This document shows positions 24,318 through 33,170 of a stretch of 55,844 bases of DNA, piece by piece; within the stretch, counting starts at the first letter, position 1; each line of letters begins with the position of its first letter. The notes beneath the pieces were generated by a model that was not told where the DNA came from, searched no databases, and saw only the letters and a list, made by a program, of their open reading frames with translations. The position numbers were made by a program, and so were the translations under genes. The DNA comes from Asanoa hainanensis. GTDB taxonomy: Bacteria; Actinomycetota; Actinomycetes; Mycobacteriales; Micromonosporaceae. The DNA is taken from contig NZ_FZPH01000030.1 in NCBI RefSeq assembly GCF_900188485.1, forward strand, positions 1 through 55,844. The letters are read 5' to 3'.

Positions 24318-24766
24318 TGACCTCGGTCTACGTGATCAACGGGCCCAACCTCAACCTGCTGGGCACCCGGCGTCCCGAGGTCTACGGCAGCACCACGCTC
24401 GCCGACGTCGAGGAGCTGTGCCGCCAGGAGGCCGGCAAGCTCGGGCTGGAGCTCGAGTTCCTCCAGTCCAACCACGAGGGCCAGCTCGTCGACTGGGTGC
24501 AGGAGGCGGGCGCCCGGGTGGCGGCCGGCGAGTGCATCGGCGCGGTGCTCAACGCGGGCGCCTACACGCACACCTCGATCGCCCTGCACGACGCGATCGA
24601 GGGCGCCAGCCTGCCGGTGATCGAGGTGCACATCTCGAACGTGCACGCCCGCGAGGAGTTCCGGCACCGCTCGTTCGTCTCACCGGTGGCCCGCGGCATC
24701 GTGGTCGGCTTCGGCGTGCACGGCTACGTGCTGGCCCTGCAGGGGCTGCACCAGCTCAGCCGCTAG
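24317..24766 (+). CDS. aroQ: type II 3-dehydroquinate dehydratase
   Basis: The 149-residue enzyme converts 3-dehydroquinate to 3-dehydroshikimate in the shikimate pathway. Seen are INGPNLNLLGTRRPEVYGS with the catalytic Tyr23, the substrate loop FLQSNHEGQLVDW, NAGAYTHTSIALHDAI and VEVHISNVHAREEFRHRS. The start overlaps the zwf stop by one base, so the two are translationally coupled, linking pentose phosphate flux (erythrose-4-P) to aromatic biosynthesis. The 3' end overlaps the convergent CoA-transferase gene by 11 bp. Confidence 0.96.
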   Translation: MTSVYVINGPNLNLLGTRRPEVYGSTTLADVEELCRQEAGKLGLELEFLQSNHEGQLVDWVQEAGARVAAGECIGAVLNAGAYTHTSIALHDAIEGASLPVIEVHISNVHAREEFRHRSFVSPVARGIVVGFGVHGYVLALQGLHQLSR

Positions 24767-25922
24767 CCACGACACCGGCGCCGAACAGGTCCACCGTCTC
24801 GTCCTCGGACACGCCCAGCTCGGCGAGGATCTCCGCGGTGTGCTCCCCCGGCTGCGGCGCCGGTCTCGGCAGCGGCGGTGCGGTCGGGTCCACTCCCGGG
24901 TCGGTGGTGAAGCGCGGCGTCGGTGTCACCTGTACCGCGCCGTTGTGTCCGGCCACGGGCGCGTAGAGGTCGCGGGCCGCGGCCTGGGGTGCTGTCGCGG
25001 CCTCGGCCAGCTCCAGCACCGGTGTCACGCACGCGTCGCGGCCGGCGAACCGCTCCGCCCACTCGTCGCGGGTCGCCCCGGCGAATGCGGTCGTCAGCGT
25101 GGAACGGAGCGCCGGCCACCGCGACGGGTCGCGGTGCGCGGCCACCAGGTCGGCGTCGTCCGCCAGCCCGAGCCCGGTCAGCAGGTTGACGAAGAACCGG
25201 CGCTCGATCGCGCCGACCGCCACGTACCCGCCGTCGGCGCAGCGGTAGACGTCGTAGTACGGGCAGCCGGTGTCGATCAGGTTGGTGCCCCGCCGGTCGG
25301 ACCAGAGCCCGGCCGCGCGGAACCCCTGCACCATCGCGAGCAGCGAGGTGGTGCCGTCGTGCACGTTGGCGTCGACCACCCGGCCGCCGCCGGCCCACAG
25401 GGCGCACATGATCCCGTAGACCAGGAAGAGCGCGCCGCCACCGAAGTCGCCGACCAGGTTCATCGGCGGCTGCGGTGGCCCACCGGCCCGGCCGAGCGCG
25501 GCCAGCGCGCCCGTCAGGCTGATGTAGTTGATGTCGTGCCCGGCGGCGTCGGCCAAGGGCCCCGTTTGCCCCCACCCGCTCATCCGGGCGTAGACCAGCC
25601 CGGGCCGCACCGCGAGACACGGCACCGGACCGATGCCGAGCCGCTCGGCGACACCCGGCCGGTAGCTCTCCACCAGCACGTCGGCCCGGGCGACCAGGCG
25701 CATGAACAGCTCGACACCCTCGGGCGCCTTCAGGTCGAGCGCGATCGACCGGCGACCCCGGTCGAGCACCGGGTTGGGCGGGTACTCGGGGGCGGGCCCG
25801 TCGGGCCGGTCGACCCGGACCACGTCGGCGCCCATGTCGGCGAGCAGCATGGCGGCGTACGGCGCCGGACCGATGCCGGCGAGTTCGACGACACTCAGGC
25901 CGGATAGCGGACCACTGGACAT
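24756..25922 (-). CDS. CaiB/BaiF family, alpha-methylacyl-CoA racemase-like
   Basis: The 388-residue protein is a class III CoA-transferase-family member closest in motifs to alpha-methylacyl-CoA racemase: LSVVELAGIGPAPYAAMLLADMGADV at the start, SYRPGVAERLGIGP, GHDINYISLTGAL with the catalytic-type His, NLVGDFGGGAL with the Asp, and VAVGAIERRFF carrying a Glu. It would epimerise the 2-methyl centre of branched acyl-CoAs before beta-oxidation. True formyl-CoA-type transferases usually carry a different Asp loop. It is single, with no beta-oxidation genes beside it. Confidence 0.85.
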   Translation of the reverse strand: MSSGPLSGLSVVELAGIGPAPYAAMLLADMGADVVRVDRPDGPAPEYPPNPVLDRGRRSIALDLKAPEGVELFMRLVARADVLVESYRPGVAERLGIGPVPCLAVRPGLVYARMSGWGQTGPLADAAGHDINYISLTGALAALGRAGGPPQPPMNLVGDFGGGALFLVYGIMCALWAGGGRVVDANVHDGTTSLLAMVQGFRAAGLWSDRRGTNLIDTGCPYYDVYRCADGGYVAVGAIERRFFVNLLTGLGLADDADLVAAHRDPSRWPALRSTLTTAFAGATRDEWAERFAGRDACVTPVLELAEAATAPQAAARDLYAPVAGHNGAVQVTPTPRFTTDPGVDPTAPPLPRPAPQPGEHTAEILAELGVSEDETVDLFGAGVVASG

Positions 25923-25934
25923 GTGCGGTTGGCC

Positions 25935-26636
25935 TTAAGCTGAAGGGACTGGGGCCGGGCGTCGGGACGGGCGTCCGGCCCCAGGCCTACGTGGGCGGGT
26001 CAGTCGCAGGCAGCGCACGCCCAGATAGAGCAGCAGGCCATAGCCCGGCAGGGTGGGCAGACCGCCGACCAGCGCGCCCCACAGCGAGGTGCCCGCGCCG
26101 GGTGCGCCCATCGTGAGGAAGACGCCGCTGCCCATCATCGCCAGCACGGTGACCAGCGCGGCGCCGCCGACGGCCCGCACCAACGCGACCGGCGACGTGG
26201 CGCGCCGGGCCAGCAGGCGCAGCGCCAGCAGCGCGACCGCGAAGCTGACGCTCGCGGCGACCAGGAACAGGTCGGTGGCCCGCGCCACGTCGAGGTAGGC
26301 CGGGCCGGGCTCGATGCTGGTGCCGCCGCCCCGCCACATCAGCGTGGTCACGGCCATCACCAGCGGCAGCGCGATCGCGAACACCCAGGCGGTGCGCCAG
26401 GCCTGCGCGACGGCCAACTCGGTCTGGAACTCCGGCGCCAACGCCGGCACCGGCCCGAACTCCTCGACGGCCTGGCGCTCGGCCTCGGCCGGGCCGACCT
26501 CCGGCGAGTCGGCCAGCACCGCGTCGGCCGCGTCGCGCAGCCCGTCACGTACCTCGACGATCAGGTCGGCCTTGCGCCGGCGCGGACCGTGCAGCCGGCG
26601 GTCGAGCTCGCGGACGTAGCTGTCGATCGCGGTCAC
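25935..26636 (-). CDS. membrane protein with permease-prefix N-terminal domain
   Basis: The 233-residue product begins with an amphipathic ~75-residue domain (IDSYVRELDRRLHGPRRRKA, then EAERQAVEEFGPV) like the permease prefix domain 1 / HAAS-type region. About four transmembrane helices follow, and the tail is Pro/Arg-rich. The start is GTG at 26636. The gene lies 25 bp after a methyltransferase gene on the same strand. Such proteins often pair with PadR regulators; none is here. Function unknown. Confidence 0.6.
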   Translation of the reverse strand: MTAIDSYVRELDRRLHGPRRRKADLIVEVRDGLRDAADAVLADSPEVGPAEAERQAVEEFGPVPALAPEFQTELAVAQAWRTAWVFAIALPLVMAVTTLMWRGGGTSIEPGPAYLDVARATDLFLVAASVSFAVALLALRLLARRATSPVALVRAVGGAALVTVLAMMGSGVFLTMGAPGAGTSLWGALVGGLPTLPGYGLLLYLGVRCLRLTRPRRPGAGRPSRRPAPVPSA

Positions 26637-26661
26637 GTGTCCATTGTGCCGGCCGGGCCGG

Positions 26662-27396
26662 TCAACGGGTACGTGCTTGGTAGAGCTCCGTGTCGACGGC
26701 GACCCGGACCTCGTTGTCGAGCCGCCGGAGGATGTCGGCGAACAGCGTCGAGCGGGTCTCGGGCTCCAGCGTCGTGTAGGCCGACCGGGTGGCGAGCGTG
26801 GCGACGAAGTCCACCGTGGGCATCGTGACCTGCCAGCGGTAGACGTGCGAGTCGCGGTGGGCCAGGCCGTGGATGCCGGGCCACGGCGGCGGGTCCGGCA
26901 GCATCTCCCGGTCGAACGGGATCCGCGGCGCGTACACCTGGTGCGCGGCCCTGATCTCGTCGTTGACCGCCCGGTCGGCGGGACGCTCGCGGTTCCAGAA
27001 GAGCGCGACCACGCCGCCCGGGGTGACCGCCTCGGCCGCCTTGCGCCACCGCACCGCGGGATCGACCCGGTGCCAGGCCTGCGCGCTGAACAGCAGCCCG
27101 AACCGGCGGTCCGGCACGTAGTCCTCGAAGGTGCTGACGGCCACCGTGACCGGCGCACCCGCCACGCGCCGGGTGAGGACGGCCGCGAGGCGCGCGTTCG
27201 GCTCGACGGCAGTGATCTTGATGCCGCGGGCGACGAACTTCATCGTCGCCCGACCGCTGCCGGCACCCACCTCCAGTGCCGGCTGACCGTCCAGGCGGGC
27301 GTACGCCAGGACGTCGGCGACGAGCTCGTCGGGGTAACCGAGCCGTAGCCGGTCGCGCGAGCCGGTGCGGCGGAGCCGCTCTGGCACTTCTGTCAC
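26662..27396 (-). CDS. class I SAM-dependent methyltransferase
   Basis: The 244-residue protein has motif I ALEVGAGSGRATMKF, motif II ITAVEPNARL, and LLFSAQAWHRVDPAVRWRKA followed by TPGGVVALFWNR, as in the Methyltransf_11 group of small-molecule methyltransferases (trans-aconitate-methyltransferase-like). The start is GTG at 27396. It is divergent from the TRM11-like gene at 27483. Substrate unknown. Confidence 0.85.
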   Translation of the reverse strand: MTEVPERLRRTGSRDRLRLGYPDELVADVLAYARLDGQPALEVGAGSGRATMKFVARGIKITAVEPNARLAAVLTRRVAGAPVTVAVSTFEDYVPDRRFGLLFSAQAWHRVDPAVRWRKAAEAVTPGGVVALFWNRERPADRAVNDEIRAAHQVYAPRIPFDREMLPDPPPWPGIHGLAHRDSHVYRWQVTMPTVDFVATLATRSAYTTLEPETRSTLFADILRRLDNEVRVAVDTELYQARTR

Positions 27397-27482
27397 CCGT
27401 CGTACCTATCATCCCGACCGCCCGGCGCGCACCCCGGCATCCGACAGCTGAGCCATTCGGCACTGCCTAAAATCAGCGCACC

Positions 27483-28520
27483 ATGCGATACGCGATGCTG
27501 ATCCTGCCGTCCGCCAACCGGGTCTACGCCGAGTCCTCCGTCGGGCTGACCGGCGCCGAGCTGGAGATCTTCGCCGACGCGGTGCTCGGCGGTGACCTCG
27601 GCGACATCACGTCCGACGAGCTCGCCGGTGTGCCGTACGTGACGTTCGAGTCGCGGGAGCTCGACGAGCGCGCGATCCGGTACCTGGCCAACCTGTCGTC
27701 CATCTACGCGCTGTTCGCGATCGAGGGCGGCGGGCTGCTGCGGCCGGTGCCGCTGGTCCGGCTCGACCGGTTCGACGACGACCTCATCACCATTCCGAAG
27801 TACGCCGGCAAGACCAACGAGCAGTTCACCAAGCTGCTGCTCAACGCGACCGTGATGGGCTCGGCGTTCGCCGGCGCGATGCTCGACCGGCGGCTGACGG
27901 TGCTCGACCCGCTCGCCGGCCGCGGCACGACACTGCACCAGGCGATGATGTACGGCTACGACGCGTACGGCGTGGACCGCGACCAGAAGGACTACGAGGC
28001 GTACAGCGGTTTCATCCAGCGCTGGCTCAAGGAGAAGCGGATCAAGCACCGCACCGAGAGCGGGCCGGTGCGGCGCAACGGGAAGGTGGTCGGCCGGCGG
28101 CTGCAGATCACGCTGGCCGCCACGAAAGAGGCGCACAAGGCCGGCGACACACAGCGGATCGACATGATCAACGCGGACACCACCCGGACGCTCGAGTTCT
28201 GGAAGCCGCGCTCCGTCGACCTGGTGGTGGCGGACGCGCCCTACGGCGTGCAGCACGGCAGCCGCACCGCCGACCGCGGCCTGACCCGCGACCCGCTGGA
28301 CCTGCTGCGGGCCGCGGCGCCGGTCTGGGCCGGGGTGCTGCGCCCCGGCGGCGCGCTCGGCCTGTCCTGGAACACGAACGTGGCCGACCGCGCCGACGCC
28401 GCGGAAGCGCTGGAAGACGCGGGCCTGCGGGTGGTGGACTCGGACGCCCACCGCCGGCTGGTGCACCGCGTCGACCAGGCCATCCGCCGGGACATTTTGA
28501 TCGCGAGGAAGCCCGACTAG
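27483..28520 (+). CDS. TRM11-like / UPF0020 RNA or DNA methyltransferase
   Basis: The 345-residue protein has a ~110-residue N-terminal region and a C-terminal N-type methyltransferase fold: motif I DPLAGRGTTLHQAMMYGYDA, the catalytic DAPYGVQ (cf. [DN]PPY), and a C-terminal PGGALGLSWNT. This resembles TRM11/THUMP-associated guanine-N2 tRNA methyltransferases, but a clear THUMP domain is not visible. It is convergent with the LLM gene, the stops sharing a CTAG tetranucleotide. Confidence 0.8.
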   Translation: MRYAMLILPSANRVYAESSVGLTGAELEIFADAVLGGDLGDITSDELAGVPYVTFESRELDERAIRYLANLSSIYALFAIEGGGLLRPVPLVRLDRFDDDLITIPKYAGKTNEQFTKLLLNATVMGSAFAGAMLDRRLTVLDPLAGRGTTLHQAMMYGYDAYGVDRDQKDYEAYSGFIQRWLKEKRIKHRTESGPVRRNGKVVGRRLQITLAATKEAHKAGDTQRIDMINADTTRTLEFWKPRSVDLVVADAPYGVQHGSRTADRGLTRDPLDLLRAAAPVWAGVLRPGGALGLSWNTNVADRADAAEALEDAGLRVVDSDAHRRLVHRVDQAIRRDILIARKPD

Positions 28521-29389
28521 CCGATCTCGGCCAGGCGGGGCACCACCTTCTCGCAGAACGTCGTCGTCCAGCCCACCGGGTCGCTGCCGCGCGGCACCAT
28601 CTCGACGAGCTCGACGCCGAGCTTGGCGTACCCCTCCATGTCGAACAGGAACTGGTCCGGCGCGTTGATCGGGTCACCGTGGCCGATGATCGTCTTCTGG
28701 ATCTCCAGCGGGTCGCGGCCGACCGCGGCGCAGTGGTCGGCCAGCACGCGCAGCTTGTGCGCCACCTGGTCGTGGTTCTCGGCGAACAGGTTGCACGCGT
28801 CGGCGTACTGGGCGACCAGCCGCAGCGTCTTCTTCTCGCCCATGCCGCCGACCAGCACCCGTGGCCGCGGCTCGGAGACGGGCTGCGGCTCGCAGATCGT
28901 CTCGGCCAGCCGGTAGTGCTTGCCCTCGAACGGCCCGTCCTCCGGCGACCACATCTGGCGACAGATCCGCAGGGTCTCCTCGAGCCGCTCGAACCGCTCG
29001 CTGACCGGCGGGAACGGCACGCCCATCGCGTGGTGCTCGCGCTCGTACCAGGCGGCGCCGAGGCCCAAGGTCGCGCGTCCGCCGGAGAGCACGTCGAGCG
29101 TGCTGACCGTCTTGGCCAGCAGGCCTGGGTGGCGATAGGTCACGCCGGTGACCATCAGCCCGAGGTTGATCCGGCTGGTGCGGCCGGCGAGGAAGCCGAG
29201 CGCGGTGTAGCCCTCGAGCATCGGGTCGCGCGCGTCGGCGACGTGCTCCATCTGGAACCAGTGGTCCATCAGCGTGAACGTCGCGCAGCTTCCGTCCTCG
29301 GCGGCCCGGGCCGTGGCGGTAAGTGTCGGGGCGATCGCGGCGGCTCCGCCGGGCAGGGTGAAGTTGATGAAATGGACTCCAGCGAGCAT
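28517..29389 (-). CDS. LLM-class (F420-dependent type) oxidoreductase
   Basis: The 290-residue luciferase-like TIM-barrel protein shows LGLMVTGVTYRHPGLLAKTV, LDVLSGGRATLGLGAAWYE, PRVLVGGMGEKKTLRLVAQY and ADACNLFAE. In actinobacteria such proteins usually use F420H2 or FMNH2. The start at 29389 is set by AGGAGG with 11-bp spacing; a further upstream ATG (29446) is less likely. It is divergent from the YCII-like gene at 29479. Substrate unknown. Confidence 0.85.
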   Translation of the reverse strand: MLAGVHFINFTLPGGAAAIAPTLTATARAAEDGSCATFTLMDHWFQMEHVADARDPMLEGYTALGFLAGRTSRINLGLMVTGVTYRHPGLLAKTVSTLDVLSGGRATLGLGAAWYEREHHAMGVPFPPVSERFERLEETLRICRQMWSPEDGPFEGKHYRLAETICEPQPVSEPRPRVLVGGMGEKKTLRLVAQYADACNLFAENHDQVAHKLRVLADHCAAVGRDPLEIQKTIIGHGDPINAPDQFLFDMEGYAKLGVELVEMVPRGSDPVGWTTTFCEKVVPRLAEIG

Positions 29390-29478
29390 TGGGGGATCAT
29401 CCTCCTGGGGGGTCGGTAAACCGACGCTATCCCCCTTATGGACCACTCCGCGAGGCCTGGCGTCTATCGTTGGCGCCC

Positions 29479-29817
29479 GTGAAGTACATGCTGCTGATCT
29501 ACAACAACCCGGCCGCCATCGACGCGCTGTCCGAGCAGGAGCGCACCCGACTGTTCGGCGAGGTCGACACGATCATGGCGGAGCTGACCGCGTCGGGCGA
29601 GCTGATCCGGGGCGAGGCCCTGGCCGGCGCGGCCAAGACAGTCCGCCTGCGCGAAGGTTCCCCGGTCACCACAGACGGCCCGTTCATCGAGGCCAAGGAG
29701 CAGTTCGCGGGCTACATCGCGGTCGACGTCGCCACCGAGGAGCGGGCGATCGAGATCGCGGCCCGCTGGCCCGATTCGGAGTGGGGCGCGATGGAGGTCC
29801 GGCAGATCCTGGGCTGA
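29479..29817 (+). CDS. YCII/DGPF-domain protein
   Basis: The 112-residue protein has KYMLLIYNN at the N-terminus and the hallmark TTDGPFIEAKEQFAGY, as in PhnB-like/YCII-related ferredoxin-fold proteins, which are commonly encoded near ECF sigma or hydrolase genes. The start is GTG at 29479. It is followed after 39 bp by an alpha/beta hydrolase gene on the same strand. Biochemical role unknown. Confidence 0.85.
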   Translation: MKYMLLIYNNPAAIDALSEQERTRLFGEVDTIMAELTASGELIRGEALAGAAKTVRLREGSPVTTDGPFIEAKEQFAGYIAVDVATEERAIEIAARWPDSEWGAMEVRQILG

Positions 29818-29856
29818 CCCGTGTCGAAGCGGCCGGGCCGGCTCCGACGTATCGGC

Positions 29857-30693
29857 ATGACGACGCTGAAGGTTCCCGGTGCCACGCTCCACCACGAGGT
29901 GCGCGGCACCGGACCCACCCTGCTGCTGGTGTGCGGCGGTGTCTACGACGCCGCCGGCTACGCCGGGCTGGCCCGTGCACTGAGCGACCGCTACACGGTG
30001 GTCACCTACGACCGGCGCGGCAACTCGCGCAGCCCGCTGGACGGCCCGCCCGGGCCGCAGTCGCTGCCGGAACACGCCGACGACGCGGCCGCGCTGCTCG
30101 ACGCGGTCGGCGGCGGCCCGGCCCACGTGTTCGGCAACAGCTCCGGCGCGATCATCGGGCTCGACCTGGCCGCCCGGTATCCGGACCGGGTGCGCACGCT
30201 GGTCGCGCACGAGCCGCCCCTGTTCGACCTGCTGCCGGAACGCGACCATTTCCGGTCCGTGATCGACGAGGTCGAGAAGACGTTCGCCGCAGACGGGCCC
30301 GAGGCCGCCAACGCCGTGCTGGGCCGCGGCCTCGACATGGGCCCGGCCGAGGAGGACGACCGGGCACCGGGCGGCGGCCCCGCCGAGGCCCCCGATCCGG
30401 AGACCCTCGAGATGTTCGGCCGCTTAGAGAAGAACTTCGCCTTCTTCATCGGGTACGAGGTCCCGCCCTTCGCGCGCTACACCCCGGACTACGCGACCCT
30501 GCGCGGCGGCCCGGTCCGGATCGTGCCGGCGGCGGGCGAGGCGTCCGTGGGCCAGCCGCCGTTCCGGGCCGCGTACGCGCTCGGCGAGCGCCTGGCCGCA
30601 CCGACGGTCCCGATGCCCGGCGACCACGGCGGCTTCGGCCAGCGGGTGCCGGAGTTCGCGGCCCGGCTCGACGCCCTGCTACGGCCGCAGTAG
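29857..30693 (+). CDS. alpha/beta hydrolase
   Basis: The 278-residue protein has the fold's order of motifs: LLLVCGGVYDAAGY (oxyanion side), VVTYDRRGNSRSP, the nucleophile elbow HVFGNSSGAII, and a C-terminal MPGDHGGF carrying the catalytic His. The second G of the usual GxSxG is an Asn-Ser pair in this frame (G-N-S-S-G), which still places Ser at the elbow. A GTG at 29821 would add 12 residues; ATG 29857 fits homologue length better, though its ribosome-binding site is weak. Substrate unknown. Confidence 0.82.
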   Translation: MTTLKVPGATLHHEVRGTGPTLLLVCGGVYDAAGYAGLARALSDRYTVVTYDRRGNSRSPLDGPPGPQSLPEHADDAAALLDAVGGGPAHVFGNSSGAIIGLDLAARYPDRVRTLVAHEPPLFDLLPERDHFRSVIDEVEKTFAADGPEAANAVLGRGLDMGPAEEDDRAPGGGPAEAPDPETLEMFGRLEKNFAFFIGYEVPPFARYTPDYATLRGGPVRIVPAAGEASVGQPPFRAAYALGERLAAPTVPMPGDHGGFGQRVPEFAARLDALLRPQ

Positions 30694-30767
30694 GCCCGTT
30701 TTATCGCGGCTGATGTAAGGCTGCATTGGCTCTTGGTCTTCCGGATGACCCGATGTTACGGTCACCG

Positions 30768-30781
30768 ACCGAACGCTTGGT
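30768..30781. promoter_or_regulatory. ACCGAACGCTTGGT palindrome upstream of aminotransferase operon
   Basis: An imperfect 14-bp dyad of the pattern ACCRARCGYTYGGT lies 15 bp before the GTG at 30797. Such dyads are typical of TetR-type operators in acyl-CoA and amino-acid catabolism genes. The nearest regulator is Lrp-type (33167-33721), so the binder is uncertain. Confidence 0.4.
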
Positions 30782-30796
30782 TCATCGGAGGCCGCC

Positions 30797-31978
30797 GTGA
30801 GCAACCTTGACCTGCGCCTCGCCCGCCGGGCGGCCGGCAGCGGCGACGAGTTGAGCGCGATCCTCTCGCTCGTCAACGCCCCGGGGCTGATCACCTTCTC
30901 CGGCGGCTTTCCGGCGCACGAGATCTTCCCGGTCGAGTTCGTCCGCGAGGTCGCCGACAAAGAGCTCGGCGGGGCGGCCCCCGTGGCGCTGCAGTACACG
31001 CCCACCGAAGGGCTCGCCTCGTTCCGGGACGCGCTCGCCTCGTGGATCACCTCGTCGCAGGGCGTCGCGCCGGACGGGTTGATGGTGACCAGCGGCGGCA
31101 TCGAGGCGCTCCAGCTGATCTGCCGGACGCTGCTCGACCCAGGCGACCGGGTGCTGGTCGAGTCGCCCACCTACCTCGGCGCGATCACCGCGTTCAGCGG
31201 CTTCGAGGCAAAGGTTGACTCAGTCCGGGCGGACCGCGACGGGCTCGACCCGGCGTCGCTCGAGGAGGCCCTGGCCACGGGTCCGGCGCCCAAGCTGCTG
31301 TACGTGATTCCCGACTTCCAGAACCCGACCGGTGCCTGGCTGTCGACGCAGCGCCGGCACGAGATCGTCGCGCTGGCGCGGCGGCACGGGTTGCTGGTGG
31401 TGGAGGACGTCGCGTACCGGGAGCTCGGTTTCACCGGCGAGCACCGCCCGTCGCTCTGGTCGCTGGCCCCCGACGTGGTGGTCCAGGTCGGCACGTTCTC
31501 GAAGATCCTGTTCCCGGGCGTCCGGCTCGGCTGGGCGGCCGGGTCGGCGACGCTGATCCCGCACCTGGTGCGCGCCAAGCAGAACTCCGACCAGTGCGCC
31601 GGCGGCTTCGGCCAGTGGCTGGCCGAGTCGTTCCTGCGCGCCGGCCGGCTCGACGCCCAGCTCGACCGGGCCCGGGCGGCCTACGCCGAGCGGTGGGCCG
31701 CGATGTCGGCCGGCCTGACCAAGCACCTGGGTCCGGAGTTCTCGTGGAGCGAGCCGGGCGGCGGCTTCTTCACGTGGCTGACCGGCCCGGCCGACCTGGA
31801 CACCGCTGCCCTGCTCCCCCGGGCCCGCGAGGTCGGCATCGCCTACGTGCCCGGCGCCCCGTTCCACCCCCGCCGCGACACGCACAACAGGTTGCGGCTG
31901 GCGTTCAGCGCGACCACCCCCGACGAGATCGCCGAAGGTACCCGGCGGCTCGGCCTTCTGTTAGGAGCAGGCGCATGA
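30797..31978 (+). CDS. PLP-dependent aminotransferase (LysN/MocR-domain type I fold)
   Basis: The 393-residue class I/II aminotransferase shows FSGGFPAHEIFP, QYTPTEGLASFRDALASWI, TSGGIEALQLI, PDFQNPTGAWLS, VVEDVAYRELGF (PLP contacts) and GTFSKILFPGVRLGW with the Schiff-base Lys. It resembles 2-aminoadipate or aromatic/valine-pyruvate-type transaminases. The start is GTG behind GGAGG. It is the first gene of an operon with a cupin (ATGA overlap) and an SDR-fold protein (GTGA overlap). Substrate unknown; the Lrp-type regulator beside it suggests an amino acid. Confidence 0.88.
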   Translation: MSNLDLRLARRAAGSGDELSAILSLVNAPGLITFSGGFPAHEIFPVEFVREVADKELGGAAPVALQYTPTEGLASFRDALASWITSSQGVAPDGLMVTSGGIEALQLICRTLLDPGDRVLVESPTYLGAITAFSGFEAKVDSVRADRDGLDPASLEEALATGPAPKLLYVIPDFQNPTGAWLSTQRRHEIVALARRHGLLVVEDVAYRELGFTGEHRPSLWSLAPDVVVQVGTFSKILFPGVRLGWAAGSATLIPHLVRAKQNSDQCAGGFGQWLAESFLRAGRLDAQLDRARAAYAERWAAMSAGLTKHLGPEFSWSEPGGGFFTWLTGPADLDTAALLPRAREVGIAYVPGAPFHPRRDTHNRLRLAFSATTPDEIAEGTRRLGLLLGAGA

Positions 31979-32388
31979 CCAACGCGGACTCGCACTTCGG
32001 CAGCACCGGCGGCACGCCGACCACGCCCGGCCGGTTCGTCGACCGCACGAAGATCGACCCGCACGAGATCCTGCCGGGGCTGAACTTCCAGCCGGTGCTG
32101 GGCGAGCGGAGCCTGCTCAACTTCGTGCAGTTCGAGGCGCACGCCGAGGCACCGCTGCACACGCACGAGGAGGAGCAGGTCGTGCTGGTCCTCGAGGGCG
32201 AGATCGAGTTCGAGGTCGACGGCGACGTCCGGGTGCTCAAGCCCGGCGACGTCGCGGTGATCCCGCCGTGGGTGCCGCACGGCGCGCGTACCACCGGCAC
32301 GCCCTGCCTGGAGGTCGACTTCTTCACGCCGCCGCGGGCCACGCTGCTCGACCAGGCGCGTGCGGCCCTGGAAAAGGGCGACGCGTGA
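31975..32388 (+). CDS. cupin-fold protein
   Basis: The 137-residue single-domain cupin has the metal motif APLHTHEEEQVVLVLEGEIE and the second motif KPGDVAVIPPWVPHGA, giving His/His/Glu/His ligands for Fe, Mn or Ni. It could be a dioxygenase, isomerase or sensor. It is co-translated with the aminotransferase (ATGA) and the SDR-like gene (GTGA), with a TTAGGAG ribosome-binding site inside the preceding gene. Substrate unknown. Confidence 0.85.
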   Translation: MTNADSHFGSTGGTPTTPGRFVDRTKIDPHEILPGLNFQPVLGERSLLNFVQFEAHAEAPLHTHEEEQVVLVLEGEIEFEVDGDVRVLKPGDVAVIPPWVPHGARTTGTPCLEVDFFTPPRATLLDQARAALEKGDA

Positions 32389-33170
32389 AGCTCGGGCTGA
32401 CCGGCCGGCACGCCCTGGTCACCGGGGGCAGCAAGGGCATCGGGTACGCCATCGCCGCCGAACTCCTGGCCGAGGGCGCCTCGGTTGCCATCTGCGCGCG
32501 TACGCCGGACGAGGTGGCCGCGGCCGTCAAGTCGCTGTCCGAAGTGGATGGCTCTCCGGTGTCCGGGCACGTCTGCGACGTGACCTCCGCCGACGCGGTG
32601 GAAGCGCTGGTCGCGGCGGTAGCGGCCGAGCACGGTGGCATCGACGTGCTGGTCAACAACGCCGGCGGCGCCCACCCGGGCGGCTTCGAGGACCTGACCG
32701 ACGAGGACTGGAAGGCCGACCTCGACGTCAAGCTGTTCTCGCAGATCCGGTGCACCCGGGCGGCACTGCCCCACCTGCGTCGCAGCGCCGCGCCGCGGGT
32801 CATCAACGTCAACGCGGTGTACGCCCGCTATCCCGACCCCACGTTCTTCGCGACCTCGGTCAACCGCGCCGCGTGCCACAACCTGACCAAGGTGCTGGCC
32901 CAGCAGTACGGGCCGGAGGGCATCCTGGTCAACAGCGTGAACATCGGGTTCGTGGTGACGCCGCAGTGGGCGAACATCCGGGCCCGGCGGGCGCCGGAGC
33001 TCAGCGAGGAGGCGTTCTTCGCCAAGCTCGCCGCGCAGGAGGTGCCGCTGGGCCGGTTCGGCACGGTCGACGAGGTCTCTGGCCTCGTGGCGTTCCTGGC
33101 CGGCGACCGGGCGAGCTACATCACCGGCGCCTCGATCGACGTGGCGGGCGGGATGGGCAAGTTCTCCTAG
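32385..33170 (+). CDS. SDR-fold protein lacking the classical catalytic tetrad
   Basis: The 261-residue protein keeps the SDR cofactor motifs TGGSKGIG (13-20) and NNAG (91-94), and the late FLAGDRASYITGASIDVAGG. Aligning it by eye with ordinary SDRs, all four catalytic positions differ: Asn to Lys116 (DVKLF), Ser to Asn143/Ala144 (INVNAV), Tyr to Thr157 and Lys to Arg161 (TSVNRAACHNLTK). It is thus probably not a usual alcohol dehydrogenase or ketoreductase. It may do different chemistry or serve as a binding protein. It is the last gene of the aminotransferase-cupin operon and convergent with the Lrp gene. Confidence 0.88.
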   Translation: MKLGLTGRHALVTGGSKGIGYAIAAELLAEGASVAICARTPDEVAAAVKSLSEVDGSPVSGHVCDVTSADAVEALVAAVAAEHGGIDVLVNNAGGAHPGGFEDLTDEDWKADLDVKLFSQIRCTRAALPHLRRSAAPRVINVNAVYARYPDPTFFATSVNRAACHNLTKVLAQQYGPEGILVNSVNIGFVVTPQWANIRARRAPELSEEAFFAKLAAQEVPLGRFGTVDEVSGLVAFLAGDRASYITGASIDVAGGMGKFS

